Assembly (NCBI GenBank): GCA_050292445.1
Contig: JBNKLQ010000200.1
Coordinates: 1-11,688, forward strand
Source: Leptofilum sp050292445
GTDB taxonomy: Bacteria > Chloroflexota > Anaerolineae > Promineifilales > Promineifilaceae
Length of the DNA: 11,688 bases
Direction: 5' to 3'
The notes below the pieces were generated by a model. It was not told where the DNA came from. It ran no database searches and saw nothing but the letters and a program-made list of their open reading frames with translations. Shown piece by piece: positions 1-7,826 of the stretch. The translations under genes and the position numbers were made by a program. Positions within the stretch are counted from its first letter, which is position 1. Each line of letters starts with the position of its first letter.

Positions 1-105
1 TTCGCTGCCAATTGCACAAAACTTACGTTAAGTGTAAAAGATTATGCGTTCACTAAACTACAAACGAAGTGCAAAAAGGATACAAAACCAGATAAAATAA
101 AATAA
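1..105. other. Left-edge AT-rich non-coding stretch
   Basis: No supportable coding region lies between the window edge and the terminator of the first gene. The sequence is AT-rich. A weak plus-strand promoter-like pair, TTGCAC at 12-17 and TAAAAG at 35-40 with a 17-nt spacer, can be read, but it would drive transcription straight into the convergent FG-GAP gene. I do not call it a promoter. Confidence 0.4.
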
Positions 106-138
106 TGAAGAGTTGGCCACAACAAAACCAACTCTTCA
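106..138 (-). terminator. Rho-independent terminator of the FG-GAP gene
   Basis: GAAGAGTTGG at 107-116 pairs perfectly with CCAACTCTTC at 128-137, and one more T:A pair closes the stem (106/138), giving 11 bp with an 11-nt loop. Read on the minus strand, the stem is followed by an AT-rich, T-rich tail. It lies about 27 nt past the stop codon of the FG-GAP gene. A short T run also follows on the plus strand (140-144), so it may work in both directions. Confidence 0.8.
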
Positions 139-164
139 CTTTTTAGGGTAGGCGAATGTTTGAT

Positions 165-1907
165 TTAGGGCAAGCCATAACCAAATGAATCCCCTGATTC
201 AAGCAATCCTTCAATTTGAGAAGTTCCCTGATTCCACAGTTCATTAGATTCAATGAGGACACCGCCTTCATACCCATAAAAAACCGCAACGTTGCCAGCA
301 TTAAAAGTACTATTTACGTTGTCCTCGTCATATGGCACCCCAATCCCTAGATCGGCGTAGCCATCTCCATTGTAATCACCGGTTGTCAACGCAAAACCAA
401 ACCAATCAGAAGCTTCGGCTGTACCCTCAATCATGTTGTTGTTTTGGGCTAAGAACTGATAGTTGCTGGTGTTTAGTCCTGATTGCCCGCCAGGAACAAT
501 AATCGCAGCCCCAGCAGCATCAATAACATTCGGTGTGATGCCTAAATTCTGGCGGGGAATACCTATTGCCAGATCAGAGTAGCCATCACCATTGTAGTCA
601 CCAGCAGTCAACGCACCACCAAATCGATAATCATCGCCAGCGCTGAGCGCTGCTCCAAAACCACTATTATTAGGGTCAATAATCTGGTTACCCGCAACAT
701 TTAGCCCGTTGGCTGATCCATATAAGATGTTAACGGCTCCAGCGTCAACTAATGAACCGACATCCTCACGTGGTAATCCTACAGCCAAATCACCGTAGCC
801 ATCCCCATTAAAATCACCTGTATGCAATACTTCACCAAACCGGTCACCTGCTTCTAAACTACCCTCTACATCTCCAGACTGGCTCCAGAGTTGGTAACCA
901 CTGGTCGTTGGGCCAGTTGCTGACCCATACATGATGAATACAAAACCAGCATCATCGATGATTGTATTAGTACCTAGCTGCTGGAAAGGAATTCCAATGG
1001 CCAGATCCATATACCCATCCTTGTCAAAATCGGCCGCAGCCAGCGCGTAACCAAACTGATCCCCTTCCTGGGAAACGCCAAAAAGACCAAAATCATCTTC
1101 TATCCATTGTTGGTCACCCGCTTCAGTCAATCCATCTTCTGACCCAAAGATGATGTTAACGGCTCCAGCATTATTCGTTGAATCAACACTCTCCGTTGGC
1201 GAACCAACGGCTAAATCATCATAACCATCCCCATTAAAATCGCCAGCAGTAATAGCATAGCCAAACTGGTCGTTATCTTCGACCAGGCCATCTATTGGTC
1301 CAGCTTGACTAAACACATGCTGCGAGGTTGGGTTTTGCAGACCAGTTGCTGACCCATAAAATACCTGGACAGAACCAGCATCGGCATGGCCATCAATTGC
1401 AGAATCGGGCATACCGGCAACCAAATCCATATAGCCATCCCCGTTAAAATCACCAGCAGCCAGCCTTTCACCTAGATTATCATTCATCACAGCCAAATAA
1501 GTTGCCCCGGCAGTGGGTCGCGAAATAATTTGGTCACCAACGGCCGTAAGTCCATTTTGGCTCCCATCGATTACATTAATAGACCCAGCATTACCGATAG
1601 TGCTGACATCCTCAAAAGGCGAACCAGCAGCCAAATCATCATAGCCATCGCCATCAAAATCTGTAAAGCTCTGGCACTCTACGGCACCTTGGGACTGTGG
1701 TGGCGGAGCCAAACCCTCACCTACATCTCCCTTGGCGGCAGCGGCTTGGTCAATAATGAGAGGAAGATAGACCTTATCACATAGCTTGGGAGCGGAAAGT
1801 TGGTCACTTGGTCCAGCGGCGACAGGTCGCTGTTGAGCCATGCCTAGTGCCACTAAAATCAATCCTAAAAGAGGAATAAAGTATAAGAAATTTTTTCTAA
1901 CTATCAT
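165..1907 (-). CDS. Secreted FG-GAP repeat (integrin-alpha-like beta-propeller) protein
   Basis: The protein is about 580 residues. An N-terminal signal peptide (MIVRKNF, then a hydrophobic stretch to about residue 25) marks it for export. After a short linker with two cysteines, seven repeats follow of the form D-F/Y-N/D-x-DGY-x-DLA-x-G-x-P, spaced about 70 residues apart. These are FG-GAP repeats: each DxDxDG loop is a calcium site, and seven blades make a propeller as in integrin alpha chains. The first blade lacks its FG strand, while the protein ends in an isolated FG segment (DSFGYGLP), so the C-terminus probably closes the ring with blade one rather than being truncated. The start is ATG at 1907. 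An in-frame GTG at 1916 gives a longer reading frame, but that codon overlaps the AAAGGAG ribosome site (1916-1922), which sits 8 nt before the ATG. Its likely role is surface binding or adhesion; the ligand is unknown. It is transcribed separately from the next gene. Confidence 0.9.
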   Translation of the reverse strand: MIVRKNFLYFIPLLGLILVALGMAQQRPVAAGPSDQLSAPKLCDKVYLPLIIDQAAAAKGDVGEGLAPPPQSQGAVECQSFTDFDGDGYDDLAAGSPFEDVSTIGNAGSINVIDGSQNGLTAVGDQIISRPTAGATYLAVMNDNLGERLAAGDFNGDGYMDLVAGMPDSAIDGHADAGSVQVFYGSATGLQNPTSQHVFSQAGPIDGLVEDNDQFGYAITAGDFNGDGYDDLAVGSPTESVDSTNNAGAVNIIFGSEDGLTEAGDQQWIEDDFGLFGVSQEGDQFGYALAAADFDKDGYMDLAIGIPFQQLGTNTIIDDAGFVFIMYGSATGPTTSGYQLWSQSGDVEGSLEAGDRFGEVLHTGDFNGDGYGDLAVGLPREDVGSLVDAGAVNILYGSANGLNVAGNQIIDPNNSGFGAALSAGDDYRFGGALTAGDYNGDGYSDLAIGIPRQNLGITPNVIDAAGAAIIVPGGQSGLNTSNYQFLAQNNNMIEGTAEASDWFGFALTTGDYNGDGYADLGIGVPYDEDNVNSTFNAGNVAVFYGYEGGVLIESNELWNQGTSQIEGLLESGDSFGYGLP

Positions 1908-1997
1908 GCGATACACTCCTTTACGCGTTCATTAAATACGGATCAGGAGCACACGGTAGCATGAAGACGGCCGTTTCCAGTCCAGGTTTTAAGCTGT

Positions 1998-2013
1998 TTA
2001 GTCTAACGTTAGA
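1998..2013. promoter_or_regulatory. Putative operator dyad upstream of the FG-GAP gene
   Basis: The plus strand reads AGTCTAACGTTAGAGA at 2000-2015, containing the perfect 12-bp palindrome TCTAACGTTAGA (2002-2013). The minus-strand TTAGACT box (2006 to 2000) ends 93 nt before the ATG at 1907. The same heptamer lies at the same distance from the start of the neighbouring secreted-protein gene. That it is a regulator site is an inference; no binding protein is identified. Confidence 0.4.
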
Positions 2014-2036
2014 GACAGGCTGGTTAGCCGTCGAAT

Positions 2037-2069
2037 AAAAAAAGCCGGATGTGTATACACATCCGGCTT
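2037..2069 (-). terminator. Rho-independent terminator of the secreted hypothetical gene
   Basis: Positions 2042-2069 form a perfect 28-bp palindrome (arms AAGCCGGATGTG and complement around a TATA centre). On the minus strand the stem runs straight into a T tract (complement of the A run from 2037). It begins about 28 nt past the stop codon at 2098 and separates this gene from the FG-GAP gene downstream. Confidence 0.9.
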
Positions 2070-2097
2070 CAATAGTTATGTCAAGAAATGCGGGTGT

Positions 2098-2925
2098 TTA
2101 ATACCCCCCATTCCCAAAGCAACCGGGGTCTACAAAAAGACTTTTCATACGGCCGTGCAGCCCAGACCCCGTTTTAGGATCATAGCCAATATGCAGTACC
2201 TTCTCGACATTAGATATGAACAGCGGCCCATTCATGATACTTGGCGAAGCCGAGAGAATATCGTTATCTGTAGCAAAGTGATTGAAATAGGTGTACAGTG
2301 GCACAAGGTATGGATTCACTTCATCAAAGCTGCCTTCATAAAGTTGATAGTAGGATTGACCAGCAAATAGCGTTGAAACGGCCGTCTGGCCATCTACCGT
2401 CATTTGCAACCGGGTTCGCAACCCACTGTCTGCAGGGATAAAGGCGTTAAAGGCGATGCTTTCCATGCTGGCTATAGGATTTTGCCAATAGACATTACTT
2501 TTATTAGGCGTCAGCGTCATTTTCGACTGCACAATGGCCCCTGTTTTGCAGGAGCAGGTATCAGGCGGTTGGTAGTCAGCATTGGTCATATTAGACACAA
2601 TATTCTTGACAGACGGCAGCGCACACTCAATGCCCTCCCCGCCAGTAAAGGTAGCTGTACTATTCTTGATCGTTACAGAACTTGGCACTTGACACGTCAG
2701 CTTATAGCTGCTGCTCATATAATCTAGCAAGGTCAATGAATCTTTCTGATATTTCCACACCTCCACCTGTAGCGTGGCAACGGGCTGGGTTTTAATAAAA
2801 TCGACGGTGATGGCCCAGTTTGATTCGTATGTGTACTCCTCGCTGGCGGCAAATGTAGTGCTCAGCGGTATGACAATACTAAACAGCAAGATAAAAATAA
2901 GACCGATTTTTCTACCATTACGCAT
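2098..2925 (-). CDS. Secreted protein of unknown function
   Basis: I do not recognise this 275-residue protein. It begins with a clear signal peptide (MRNGRKIG, a hydrophobic core, then STTFAAS, with cleavage likely near residue 26-27). The mature part contains five cysteines: one near TCQVPS, one near IECALP, a CSC pair near the middle, and one in the C-terminal DPGCFGNGGY. No membrane segment or catalytic motif is visible after the signal peptide. The start is ATG at 2925, because AAAGGAG at 2934-2940 sits 8 nt upstream; the reading frame continues 18 codons further to 2979, but that extension would precede the signal peptide and has no ribosome site. It has its own terminator, and shares an upstream box and ribosome-site spacing with the FG-GAP gene, which suggests that the two exported proteins are made together. 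Confidence 0.85.
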   Translation of the reverse strand: MRNGRKIGLIFILLFSIVIPLSTTFAASEEYTYESNWAITVDFIKTQPVATLQVEVWKYQKDSLTLLDYMSSSYKLTCQVPSSVTIKNSTATFTGGEGIECALPSVKNIVSNMTNADYQPPDTCSCKTGAIVQSKMTLTPNKSNVYWQNPIASMESIAFNAFIPADSGLRTRLQMTVDGQTAVSTLFAGQSYYQLYEGSFDEVNPYLVPLYTYFNHFATDNDILSASPSIMNGPLFISNVEKVLHIGYDPKTGSGLHGRMKSLFVDPGCFGNGGY

Positions 2926-3017
2926 AAAAAACTCTCCTTTACAGAACAAATGCAGGATGATCAAAGTTAAAATAATCACGCAGTGTCTTATATGGTACTA
3001 TGTAACGCAATGACCTG

Positions 3018-3045
3018 AGTCTAAGAAACCATAGGCTTAGTCTAA
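3018..3045. promoter_or_regulatory. Two TTAGACT boxes in the divergent intergenic region
   Basis: On the minus strand TTAGACT occurs at 3018-3024 and again at 3039-3045, 21 bp apart (two helical turns). The nearer copy ends exactly 93 nt before the ATG at 2925, matching the distance seen for the FG-GAP gene. The farther copy extends to TTAGACTAA, a 9-mer also present upstream of the FG-GAP gene. The region also lies upstream of the divergent NTPase gene, so it could serve both directions. The regulatory role is inferred from position and repetition only. Confidence 0.4.
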
Positions 3046-3140
3046 ATTTTTTACTGTTACCTGTTTGTCACCTCGCTAGTGCAAGAACGTGTATCTTGTT
3101 AGGGAATTGCTCGGTTAATGCGATTTTTAGGCAGTGAACG

Positions 3141-5843
3141 ATGACCACACAAGAAAAATCCTTAACAACAACGGCCGTTTCCTTTACAGAACAAATCCGC
3201 GCCGCGCTAAACCATTTTGCCGAACCGGAATGGTTGGGGCAAAACTCACCGCTGGCAGCCCCCTACTTTCTGGGGACAGCATTGGGGGAAGCCGTAACTG
3301 CCGTGCAGCGCGGTGAGGCACTGCAAGCAGCCCTCATATCAGCAGCGGATCGCCTGTGGAACGAGCCAATCCCAGAAACAAGAAATGATTTGGAAACGGC
3401 CGTACAAGACGAGCGCAAGGAGCAGGGTAACAAAGGGCTACGCTACCACTATCTCCTGCTGGAGCTGCGCTATTTCCGCCGCTATTTCCGCCCCGCAGAT
3501 AGCCCCACCGCCGACAATGACATCGCCATTTGTGACTACCTCAGCATCAGCCGCGCCTCTTACTTCAACCACCTCAAAGCAGCCCAGCAAACATTGGGCG
3601 ACGCGCTGTTGGCTCAGCTACAGCCCACCTTTCGCCTGGAGCAGCCGCTCCATCTTCCAGCGCAGCTCATTGGCCGTGAGGCACTCATTACCCACAGCCT
3701 GGAAGCGTTGCAAGCCGGACAAAGCGTTGCGCTCAGCGGCATGGGCGGCAGCGGCAAAACCACCCTGGCAGCGGCCGTTGCCCAGGCATGGCCACACGCC
3801 GTTTTTTGGTACACGTTGCGCCCCGCCTTTAACGACCAGCTTGACGGCCTTATCTTTTCCCTGGCGGCTTTTTTACACCAGAATGGCGCGTCGCAGCTGT
3901 GGCAACAACTTGTGGCTGACGGCAGTGTCCTCACTAACTATGCCCTCATCCTGGCCCTGATTCGCCAGGACCTGGCCCACATTCCGCCCCCTCTATTTTG
4001 TTTTGACGAGATCGATGTGCTGCACGCGGAAGATGATCTTTGGACCGAAACGCAGGTTCAGCTGCGAGAATTCATCGACAGTTTGCGCCCCCACGCTCCC
4101 CTGCTGGTGCTGGGACAACACCACAGCCTCTATTTGGACCGCCATTTTGAAGTGCCCAATTTAACCCTGCCGCAGCAAATCGCCTTTTTAGCCGACTGGA
4201 ATATCACCCTTTCACCTGTGGAGCAGCACCGCCTGTACGAATACGCCAACGGCAATCCCCGCCTGCTGCTGCTGTGCACCATCCTCATCAACACGGGGAT
4301 GCCCTTACAGACAATTCTAACGGAGCTGCCCCAAACGGCCGCTTTGCGCGCCTTGTGGGAACGGTTGTGGCAACGGCTGCAACCTGATGAGCGCGCCCTG
4401 CTCCAGCGAATTGCCGTTTTTCGCAGTCCGGCCCCGGCCGATGGCTGGGGCGAAGCACAGGCCGCCTTGCTTCGCTTACAGGAACGCGCGCTCGTACAAA
4501 CAGATAATGCCGGTGGACTGGCGCTGCTGCCTGCCTTTCGCGACTTACTCCTGGCGGATTGGCAACGGTTTCCCCAGGCGCAGCGGGAAGCGTTTCATTT
4601 GTTGGCAGCCGATATGCGGGCCAGTCGAGGAGAATTTACGGCCGTTGCCTACCATCTCATCCAGGCCAACGAAGCGGCCCTGGCCGTGCATTTATGGTAT
4701 CCACAGCGTCAGTTAGAAATTCGACGCGGGTTTGCCACAGCTGCCTTAGCGCTGTTCCAGCAGCTTTCTGAGCGCCACTTACCCCAAGAAGAGCAACAAG
4801 CATTGGCCCTCATTCGGGCCGAACTGCTTCAGCTAACCGGTCAGGCCCAGGAAGGTTTGCAGCAAATTGAAGCCGTTTCCTGGCCCCCAAACAGCGAATT
4901 GACCGTGCGGGCAGCGCTGCTGCGTGGCGACTTTTTGAACGAGTTGGGATACCCGCAGCAAGCCCTAAATCGATATGAAGATGGTATTGCCGTGATCACG
5001 CGACTGTGGAATCGGTTGGTGCGTTTGCGCTACCAGCGGGGCACCGTCTTTGTGCAGCAAAAAATGTTAGATGCCGCCAGGCAAGAAGCCCAGATGGCCC
5101 AGCACGAAGCCGCTTTTTTGCAAGGCATGGTGGCCGATGAATACGGCCGTTACGAGCAAGCCATTACCTTTTACCAACAAGCTCTACAACTGGCCGAACA
5201 AATTGGCTATGAAAAAGGTGTGGCCCAAACCCATCGGGCCCTGGCCACCACCTTTGGTCGCCAGGCAAAGCTGGACGAAGTAAAAAAACATGCTCAGGTA
5301 GCCATTAACTACTTTGCCCAAATTGGCGACCGACTAAACCAGGAACGGCTCAACAGCACGCTGGCCGCCACCTTCTTTCAGGCAGGGCAGTTCGAGGAAG
5401 CAATTGCTGTAGCGGAGCCAACCGTAGCTTATTTTGCAGAAATGGGATTGACGTTTTGGACGGCCGTTACGGCCGCCACTTTAGCCGAAGCATATTACGA
5501 GACCAGGCAGTTCGATCTGGCCATACAAACAGCCCAAAAAGTGATGGCCTTGGAAGAAAACCAGACCCAGCCCTATGCCTTACACACGCTGGGCATGGTA
5601 ACTTCTGCCCAGGGCGATCCAGCATTAGCCGGGAAATATTTTCAGCAAAGCCAACAAATTGCCACAGCCAACGGTGATCGATTCATGGCTGCTTACGCCT
5701 GGCGGGCTCTAGGCCAGACACAGCTGGCTCAAAATCGCTCAATCGAGGCCAAAGAAGCCTTGCAACAAGCCATTGAGCTGTTCACCTCACTAAACCTGGC
5801 ACATGAGGTAGAAACGACTCAGGCTCTTTTCCCGAAAGCATAA
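3141..5843 (+). CDS. STAND-type NTPase with N-terminal HTH-like region and C-terminal TPR repeats
   Basis: This 900-residue protein is a signal-transduction ATPase of the STAND/NB-ARC class. Residues about 100-165 include an HTH-like segment (SISRASYFNHL). The nucleotide-binding domain follows a LIGRE lead-in at about 176-180: Walker A GMGGSGKTT at 200-208 (Lys206), Walker B LFCFDE at 285-290 and a GNPRLL motif at 371-376, comparable to the GxP motif of NB-ARC. A winged-helix-like part covers about 413-475. From about 555 to the end, roughly eight TPR-like helical pairs follow, for example near 598-620, 665-690, 740-765 and 853-885; these normally sense a ligand or partner. The length is close to that of MalT-type regulators, but there is no C-terminal LuxR HTH. 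No toxin, protease, TIR or nuclease domain is visible. It may be a transcriptional regulator or a sensor with an unrecognised effector. The ATG at 3141 has only a weak AGG upstream. It stands alone, divergent from the secreted-protein gene and convergent with the glycosyltransferase. Confidence 0.88.
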   Translation: MTTQEKSLTTTAVSFTEQIRAALNHFAEPEWLGQNSPLAAPYFLGTALGEAVTAVQRGEALQAALISAADRLWNEPIPETRNDLETAVQDERKEQGNKGLRYHYLLLELRYFRRYFRPADSPTADNDIAICDYLSISRASYFNHLKAAQQTLGDALLAQLQPTFRLEQPLHLPAQLIGREALITHSLEALQAGQSVALSGMGGSGKTTLAAAVAQAWPHAVFWYTLRPAFNDQLDGLIFSLAAFLHQNGASQLWQQLVADGSVLTNYALILALIRQDLAHIPPPLFCFDEIDVLHAEDDLWTETQVQLREFIDSLRPHAPLLVLGQHHSLYLDRHFEVPNLTLPQQIAFLADWNITLSPVEQHRLYEYANGNPRLLLLCTILINTGMPLQTILTELPQTAALRALWERLWQRLQPDERALLQRIAVFRSPAPADGWGEAQAALLRLQERALVQTDNAGGLALLPAFRDLLLADWQRFPQAQREAFHLLAADMRASRGEFTAVAYHLIQANEAALAVHLWYPQRQLEIRRGFATAALALFQQLSERHLPQEEQQALALIRAELLQLTGQAQEGLQQIEAVSWPPNSELTVRAALLRGDFLNELGYPQQALNRYEDGIAVITRLWNRLVRLRYQRGTVFVQQKMLDAARQEAQMAQHEAAFLQGMVADEYGRYEQAITFYQQALQLAEQIGYEKGVAQTHRALATTFGRQAKLDEVKKHAQVAINYFAQIGDRLNQERLNSTLAATFFQAGQFEEAIAVAEPTVAYFAEMGLTFWTAVTAATLAEAYYETRQFDLAIQTAQKVMALEENQTQPYALHTLGMVTSAQGDPALAGKYFQQSQQIATANGDRFMAAYAWRALGQTQLAQNRSIEAKEALQQAIELFTSLNLAHEVETTQALFPKA

Positions 5844-5895
5844 AACCAGCACACTGGCTGTCCTAAATAGAGTAGTTCTGGACGAGATATAAAGT

Positions 5896-5919
5896 TAAGG
5901 ACGGCAAATCCGGTCCTTA
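5896..5919. terminator. Possible hairpin between convergent genes
   Basis: TAAGGACGG (5896-5904) pairs with CCG plus TCCTTA (5910-5912 and 5914-5919) with one bulged G, in the gap between the NTPase gene and the glycosyltransferase. It overlaps the glycosyltransferase stop codon (5917-5919). The T tract is weak on both sides, so termination is uncertain. Confidence 0.35.
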
Positions 5920-7062
5920 CGCTTTGTAAATAGGCAGTAAACGCTCAGCCAAATGCTTCCAGCTGAAATGTTCAGCAATATGGGCTTTGGCACCAGCAGC
6001 AAGCTGGGCCTGCCGCGCCGGATTTTGCAGCAAGTCGATGAGTTCATTGGTGATGCCAGCCACATCGCCAGTGGGAAAAGCAGTGCCCGTACGGCCGTTC
6101 ACCACATATTCCGTCACCTGCCCCACTGCCTCGGCCACCACCGGCACACCCACCGCCAGCATGTCGGCCAGCTTCACGGGGCATTTAGTGCGGTTCAGCA
6201 ATGTATCTTCCATCAGATAAAGGCCCACATGTGCTTGGGCCAACATTGCAGGCAATTCATCCAGTTCCACCCAGCCTATATCTTCAATCGCGGGCCAAAT
6301 CCCCGCCGCCTCCGCTTGCTGCCGAAAATTAGCGGCATCTTCTTCATACAAGCCTGCCCCGATCATGAGAATGCGTACTTGGGGAACGGCCGTAACCACC
6401 CCACGCAAAATCTCTACCAACCGCCGCGTATCAAACTCAAACAACCGACTGTAGATGAGAATGGTTGGGGGTGCGGGGGTGCGGGGGTGCAGGGGTGATT
6501 TTTCTAACGAAATGCCGGGGCCGTTGGGGATATAGCTGACCTTTTCTGGGGGGAGTCCCATTCCCCAAGCAATGGTTTGCAAAGCGCGGCTGGCGACGGT
6601 GAGGGCGTGACAGTGGCGCATGCCCCACTGTTCCTGCCAGGCAAAAAAGCGCTTTTGCAGCGGCGAGTATGGGGCCAGCTCGTTCCAGCCGCCCCAGCCT
6701 TCCCAATCATCTGTGTCCATAATGAGACGTAGGCGGGTACGCTGAAACTGCCACAGCCACCAGGCTACCAGCCCGCTGTACGCTTTTGGTTTGAAGCAGT
6801 GAACTACATCCGGCTGCCAATCAAGCACCTCGCGCACCAGCCGCCGGGTGATGCCCAACACGCCGCCAGGCAGCGGCACATAACGCATTTCAACACCATC
6901 TACCTGCCAGCTTTTATCAGCCTCGTCTGGGGTTTGCCAGGGGGGCATGAAGAGTTTGACCGTGTGACCTTGCTGAGTGAACGGCCGTGCCAGACCCAGC
7001 GCCCGGCTGGCCATTGTCTTGTTGGGGTGCAGGCCGAAGGGGCCAACCATTGCGATACGCAT
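5917..7062 (-). CDS. Family-4 (GT-B) glycosyltransferase
   Basis: The product transfers a sugar from an activated donor to an acceptor that cannot be identified here. From the ATG at 7062 it has 381 residues and starts with the typical first strand of a GT-B fold, MRIAMVGPFGLHP. The N-terminal domain carries QPDVVHCFKP (about 83-92) and a DTDDWEGWGG stretch (about 116-125). The C-terminal domain begins at PPTILIYSRLFEF and includes NRTKCPVKLADMLAVGVPVV (about 290-309), the donor-binding segment of GT4 enzymes, with EYVVNGRTG shortly after. An in-frame GTG at 7116 would add 18 residues (MEIARDLISN...), but these are encoded by an intergenic inverted repeat, so I prefer 7062; neither start has a good ribosome site. 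It follows the acyltransferase almost without a gap, suggesting a shared transcript and a role in glycolipid or envelope synthesis. An 8-bp tandem repeat lies in the interdomain linker. Confidence 0.88.
   Translation of the reverse strand: MRIAMVGPFGLHPNKTMASRALGLARPFTQQGHTVKLFMPPWQTPDEADKSWQVDGVEMRYVPLPGGVLGITRRLVREVLDWQPDVVHCFKPKAYSGLVAWWLWQFQRTRLRLIMDTDDWEGWGGWNELAPYSPLQKRFFAWQEQWGMRHCHALTVASRALQTIAWGMGLPPEKVSYIPNGPGISLEKSPLHPRTPAPPTILIYSRLFEFDTRRLVEILRGVVTAVPQVRILMIGAGLYEEDAANFRQQAEAAGIWPAIEDIGWVELDELPAMLAQAHVGLYLMEDTLLNRTKCPVKLADMLAVGVPVVAEAVGQVTEYVVNGRTGTAFPTGDVAGITNELIDLLQNPARQAQLAAGAKAHIAEHFSWKHLAERLLPIYKA
6467..6498. repeat. 8-bp tandem repeat inside the glycosyltransferase
   Basis: GGGGGTGC occurs three times without interruption (6467-6474, 6475-6482, 6483-6490), followed by a degenerate fourth unit AGGGGTGA (6491-6498). 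It encodes the proline-rich stretch SPLHPRTPAPP on the minus strand, exactly between the two Rossmann domains. The unit length is not a multiple of three, so losing or gaining one unit would shift the frame. Confidence 0.9.
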
Positions 7063-7082
7063 TTGGGGAGAGATTGGAAACT

Positions 7083-7138
7083 GGAGATTGGAGATTAAAT
7101 CTCTCGCAATCTCCACTCTCTAATCTCCACTCTCCTTT
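7083..7138. repeat. GGAGATT/AATCTCC inverted repeat at the plsC-glycosyltransferase junction
   Basis: Two tandem GGAGATT units (7083-7089, 7090-7096) face two AATCTCC units (7108-7114, 7122-7128), making a low-complexity dyad. The repeat encodes the last residues (ESGD and stop) of the acyltransferase and would encode the N-terminal extension of the glycosyltransferase if that began at 7116. It can fold into a hairpin in the transcript between the two genes. Confidence 0.8.
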
Positions 7139-7818
7139 TCTAACAAATCAGATTGCGTGTTTAGCAGTTCCTGCAGCCGGGGATGTTCTGCATAAACACC
7201 CCGATAGTGTGGCGGCAAAAGAGCCGCCACGCGGCACATCATCTCATCGGTGTTTTGCTGCAAAAATTCGTCTCGGTTTTGGCGCGGCATGGACGGCAGC
7301 AAGTACGGTTCACCCACACGAATGGTGATGTCCAGCCGCCGCAGGCGCCACAATCGTCGGTATACCTCTTTGTCCTCCGTGCCTACAATTGACATGGGAA
7401 TGAGGGGAACACCCGTTTTGGCAACCAAATAAACGGCCCCCGCTTTACCAGGTTGCAACTGAGCAGTGGGGCTACGAGTGCCTTCTGGCGCAATGGCGGC
7501 AATCTCACCTGCTTTCAAGCGCTTTTGCATCTCACGCAGCGCCCGAAAATCTGGATTGTGGCGGTCCAGCCAAAGCGCATCCAGCCTGCGTACCAGCCAG
7601 CGCCAAATCCAATATGCCTGGTATTTCTCCGCCACCATAATGAGAACATCGTCCCGGTCAGGTAATATCATAGCCAGCATTGCATCCAGCCGACCTAAAT
7701 GGTTGCTTACCACCAAACAACCACCACTGGCCGGGATGCGCTCCATGTTTTGCAGATCAATTCGAGCAATAATCCGCAAGATAAAACGGCAAACGAGTCG
7801 AAGCATTTTGAGAAACAT
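7120..7818 (-). CDS. plsC: 1-acyl-sn-glycerol-3-phosphate acyltransferase family protein (PlsC-like)
   Basis: The 232-residue protein belongs to the PlsC/LPLAT family, which transfers a fatty acyl group to lysophosphatidic acid or a related glycerol acceptor at the inner face of the membrane. It shows the catalytic HX4D motif as NHLGRLD (His40, Asp45), the acceptor-binding EGTRS at 112-116 and the VPLIPMSI block at 137-144, in the right order and spacing. The N-terminus (LVCRFILRIIARI) is a short amphipathic or hydrophobic stretch that could anchor it. The length is normal for the family. It heads a likely two-gene unit with the glycosyltransferase. The ATG at 7818 has no ribosome site, but a perfect TATAAT lies just upstream, so the messenger may be leaderless. 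The exact acceptor cannot be told, and related lipid acyltransferases share these motifs. The last residues are encoded by an intergenic repeat. Confidence 0.88.
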   Translation of the reverse strand: MFLKMLRLVCRFILRIIARIDLQNMERIPASGGCLVVSNHLGRLDAMLAMILPDRDDVLIMVAEKYQAYWIWRWLVRRLDALWLDRHNPDFRALREMQKRLKAGEIAAIAPEGTRSPTAQLQPGKAGAVYLVAKTGVPLIPMSIVGTEDKEVYRRLWRLRRLDITIRVGEPYLLPSMPRQNRDEFLQQNTDEMMCRVAALLPPHYRGVYAEHPRLQELLNTQSDLLEKESGD

Positions 7819-7826
7819 AGACCAAA

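Noticed and set aside
12..40. Plus-strand promoter TTGCAC-N17-TAAAAG
   Set aside because: Poor match to consensus and no plus-strand gene downstream; the next feature is a convergent terminator.
165..200. Premature stop or truncation of the FG-GAP gene
   Set aside because: The terminator follows at normal distance and the final FG strand complements the incomplete first blade, so the end looks natural.
165..1907. Tandem direct repeats of about 210-220 bp as a possible CRISPR or satellite array
   Set aside because: They are the coding image of seven FG-GAP protein repeats, with variable intervening sequence and an open frame throughout.
2155..2727. Plus-strand reading frames opposite the secreted hypothetical protein
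   Set aside because: No motif and no ribosome site; the minus-strand frame has a signal peptide, ribosome site and terminator.
3134..3960. Two plus-strand reading frames (3134-3316 and 3313-3960) overlapping the STAND gene
   Set aside because: They are out-of-frame readings of a gene with complete ATPase motifs; their translations show no motif and are rich in residues expected from frame-shifted GC-rich codons.
5953..6498. Plus-strand reading frame opposite the glycosyltransferase
   Set aside because: It is an antisense shadow; the minus strand encodes recognisable GT-B motifs over the same bases.
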